DNA from: Rhizophagus irregularis
Lineage: Eukaryota > Glomeromycota > Glomeromycetes > Glomerales > Glomeraceae
DNA length: 64,000 bases
Direction: 5' to 3'
Assembly: GCF_026210795.1 (NCBI RefSeq)
Contig: NC_089442.1
Location: 3,810,501-3,874,500 of the forward strand
Part shown: positions 61,882 to 64,000 of the stretch, piece after piece
How the letters are laid out: each line of letters begins with the position of its first letter
How positions within the stretch are numbered: the first letter of the stretch is position 1
Position numbers and translations under genes: made by a program
Notes under the pieces: model-generated
The model's input: only the letters and a program-made list of their open reading frames with translations
Databases searched by the model: none
What the model was told of the DNA's origin: nothing

Positions 61882-62354
61882 CAAATGATGACTATTGAAT
61901 AATTACCTAATTTATTTAAATTAATAAATCCTTTCAATCCGGATAGCCTAAATTTTTACATAGTTATCAATCGGGTATATGCCCTATTGATTACTAATTT
62001 TTGGCTAACCTATTAGTTTAATAGTTACCAATAGGGTATATGCCCGATTTTTTAGCTTTCGACCTGTGTGATGTATTTTTATTTTTATATTTTACTTAAT
62101 TTCTCACCAAGTATTAATCCTAAAAATGCGATTTTACTACCATTAGATTCACCTTGTTAAGACGATTCCAATGAGATATATTTCATCCTTTTCTGATTAC
62201 TAAATCAAAAGTTAGCAAACTGCCTGATTGGTGACGGTATTTGGCGAAAATGCCAATTAGTCACCAATTAGTCACCAACCAGTTACCAATTAGCTACCTG
62301 ATTGGTGACCGATTGGTGACTAATTGATGCCTGATTTTTCACTTTTTGACCTGT

Positions 62355-63170
62355 AAAACCTAACATTAGTAGATAGGTCAAGTTGTTCAAAAATGTAATC
62401 TGATCAAAAATTCTTGCCCAACATCTCATTTATAGATTGAGATAATGCATAATTTATAAGCTGAATGTGATGTTTAAGGTCTTATTAGCAGATTTACTAT
62501 AATAACATATAATAATGCCAGTAATAATAACTACTCTTTATTAAAAATTAGGACTTTTAATATTGTTAGTGTTACCTAATACTGAGTTTTTTGTAACCAC
62601 TATCTCAACAACAGAGAATCAATTCATGTAAATCCTAATTCAAGATGTTGTTTAATTCAAGTGTGTGCAGTTGGAACAGGTATTAATAATCAATCTGCAA
62701 GAACCACTTACATTAGTCATTGCCCACAAATTCTAGGTATCTAACTGGAATATATATTTTTACAATTGAGCCTACAGAGAATGCAGATTGCAGAGTATAA
62801 TTTACTGGTTAATACTATATAATTATATTAATTTTATGCAATACTACAAAACTCTATAGTATAGTAACAAAATATAGTGTTTTAATTATTTTATGGTTTG
62901 TGCAGAGTTTACTTCTTCATAATTGAATTTAAATCATCTGAAATTTGACCACCAATATTACAGTATAATTAATATTTATAAATCTGTAAAAAAAATTTTC
63001 AAGTATTTCAAGAACAGTATTTTTGGATATATTCTTGGATATTTTAATATTTGTTATACTGTATAATGTGATATTTATGTATTTGAAAATTTGAGATGTA
63101 TACTCAGCAAAAAATACTGTCAAATCAAATCATGCTATACTGAACTCAGCTGACACTATACTAAACTCAG
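62355..63170. other. AT-rich region right of the transposon, nothing recognised
   Basis: No coding signal. A short direct repeat TATACT(G/A)AACTCAGCT is seen at 63136-63172. Confidence 0.5.
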
Positions 63171-63174
63171 CTAG

Positions 63175-63650
63175 GCTTTTCATTTCGCCGAAACCCATCT
63201 TATTGAATGGATATTTCGTCGAATGGATATTTTGCCGAATGATCATTTCAATGTTTCACTGAATAATTATTTATTCCATTTGGTTATTTTATTGTTTTAT
63301 ACTAAAATAGTCATAAAGAATTTTTTCTAGAAAAATTAAATTTATCTCGTATTAATCTTTTTTTAACTTACTTTTTCGTGAATAAATGTTTTCAGGATTA
63401 TAAAATTATTTATTGCTTAGCAATTAATATCAGTTACTTGAATGTTAAAGTGATAATATCCTGGAAAAAAAAAAAGAAATCTAAAAATAATTTATTTCAT
63501 TACGCGATGAATATTTTTCATAAAATGTTAATCGCTACCATCTTCGGCGAAATGGGCTATTCAGTGAAATGGATTCGATAAAATGCACTTTCGGCGAAAC
63601 ATTCTTTCGACGAAATGGCTTCGGTGAAATGGATTTCAGAGAAATGTACC
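63175..63650. repeat. Inverted array of CATTTCGNCGAA motifs
   Basis: The left part (63179-63245) holds CATTTCGCCGAAACCCATC, ATATTTCGTCGAATGG and TTTTGCCGAATGATC. The right part (63540-63640) holds the complementary forms TTCGGCGAAATGG, TTTCGGCGAAACATTC, TTTCGACGAAATGG and TTCGGTGAAATGG. The halves are in opposite orientation around a 290 bp AT-rich centre. Probably a non-autonomous inverted-repeat element; exact ends not found. Confidence 0.55.
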
Positions 63651-64000
63651 ATAACCTATTTTCACAATAAATAGTATTAAATATTAAAAAAGAAAAAAAA
63701 TTATTAACTATTCAGTTATTAGAGTTTAATCAAATTATAGTACAATATAGATGATTTTTAACTGGTAAGTTGACTGTTAGTGAATTTTTTTTGACAAATT
63801 TCTTAACACAGATACTAAAATGTTAACAGTCAGCGGTCATGTCATTTGACTTGCTTTTTACTATATAAAATTTTATTTATGAATAATTATAATTATAAAC
63901 AGTTCTAATATAACATGAAATTTTTTCATAAACTAAGCATTTATATCTAAGAATTATTTTGAAATCAGCTCATCTGTATAGAGTTTTTTACCTTGTCACG
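63651..64000. other. AT-rich right edge, nothing recognised
   Basis: No coding frame or repeat recognised to the window end. Confidence 0.5.

Larger units (their letters stand above)
51486..62354. mobile_element. 10.9 kb DNA transposon with long terminal inverted repeats (Tnp2/EnSpm-like)
   Basis: The ends are inverted copies: ACAGGTCAAAAAGTAAAAAA at 51486 against the reverse complement of the sequence ending TTTTTGACCTGT at 62354. Similarity runs for about 280 bp or more with small indels, through TAGTCACCAATCGGTCACCA, CAATCAGGCAGTTTGCTAA and ATGGTAGTAAAATC, to a second internal ACAGGTCGAAAGCT (left 51739, right about 62067). Subterminal CACCAATCAG/CTGATTGG copies recur in both orientations. 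Inside are a Tnp2-like transposase relic (+) and a divergent accessory gene relic (-), separated by a satellite array. No convincing target duplication: AAAC on the left, AAAAC on the right. Confidence 0.85.

Overview
The window looks like nuclear DNA of a filamentous fungus, most likely an arbuscular mycorrhizal Glomeromycotina species close to Rhizophagus. That is an inference, and no marker gene is present to prove it. It rests on strongly AT-rich DNA, many short GT..AG introns of about 50-100 bp, fungal gene types (DUF1752 GATA factor, chitin-deacetylase-like protein, Mtr10-type importin) and a transposon-rich flank carrying Tnp2-like transposase remnants.

Positions 1-43.5 kb are a gene-dense core. 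In order they hold: a partial small gene (-), a GPI-type polysaccharide deacetylase (-), a large GMC oxidase fused to an alpha/beta hydrolase (-), an SR-type RNA-binding protein (+), eRF1 methyltransferase Mtq2 (-) head-to-head with the organellar release-factor methyltransferase Mtq1 (+), a DHHC palmitoyltransferase (+), a two-finger GATA factor (+), an orphan proline/acidic-rich protein (-), a RraA-like protein (+), an ITFG1/Linkin-like FG-GAP membrane protein (-), a Sec7-PH ARF exchange factor (+), a Ubc4-type E2 (+), a Swf1/ZDHHC4-like palmitoyltransferase (+), an Mtr10/transportin-3-like importin (+) and a histidine phosphatase (+). These are ordinary single genes, not an operon. The one functional pairing visible is Mtq2/Mtq1, two translation-termination modification enzymes sharing a 428 bp divergent promoter region.

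From about 44 kb to the end the character changes: no intact host gene, very AT-rich DNA and many nested inverted-repeat elements. Several have target-site duplications that can be read directly (10 bp, 10 bp, 8 bp and TA). The main feature is a roughly 10.9 kb element (51486-62354) with long terminal inverted repeats. Inside it are a dead Tnp2-like transposase (+), a divergently transcribed, decayed RS/K-rich accessory gene (-), and between them a 105-bp satellite array. The transposase is interrupted by a further 1.46 kb insertion, and a 539 bp element sits near the right end.

All coordinates and splice sites come from reading by eye. Gene calls rest on motifs recognised in translation, with no database search.
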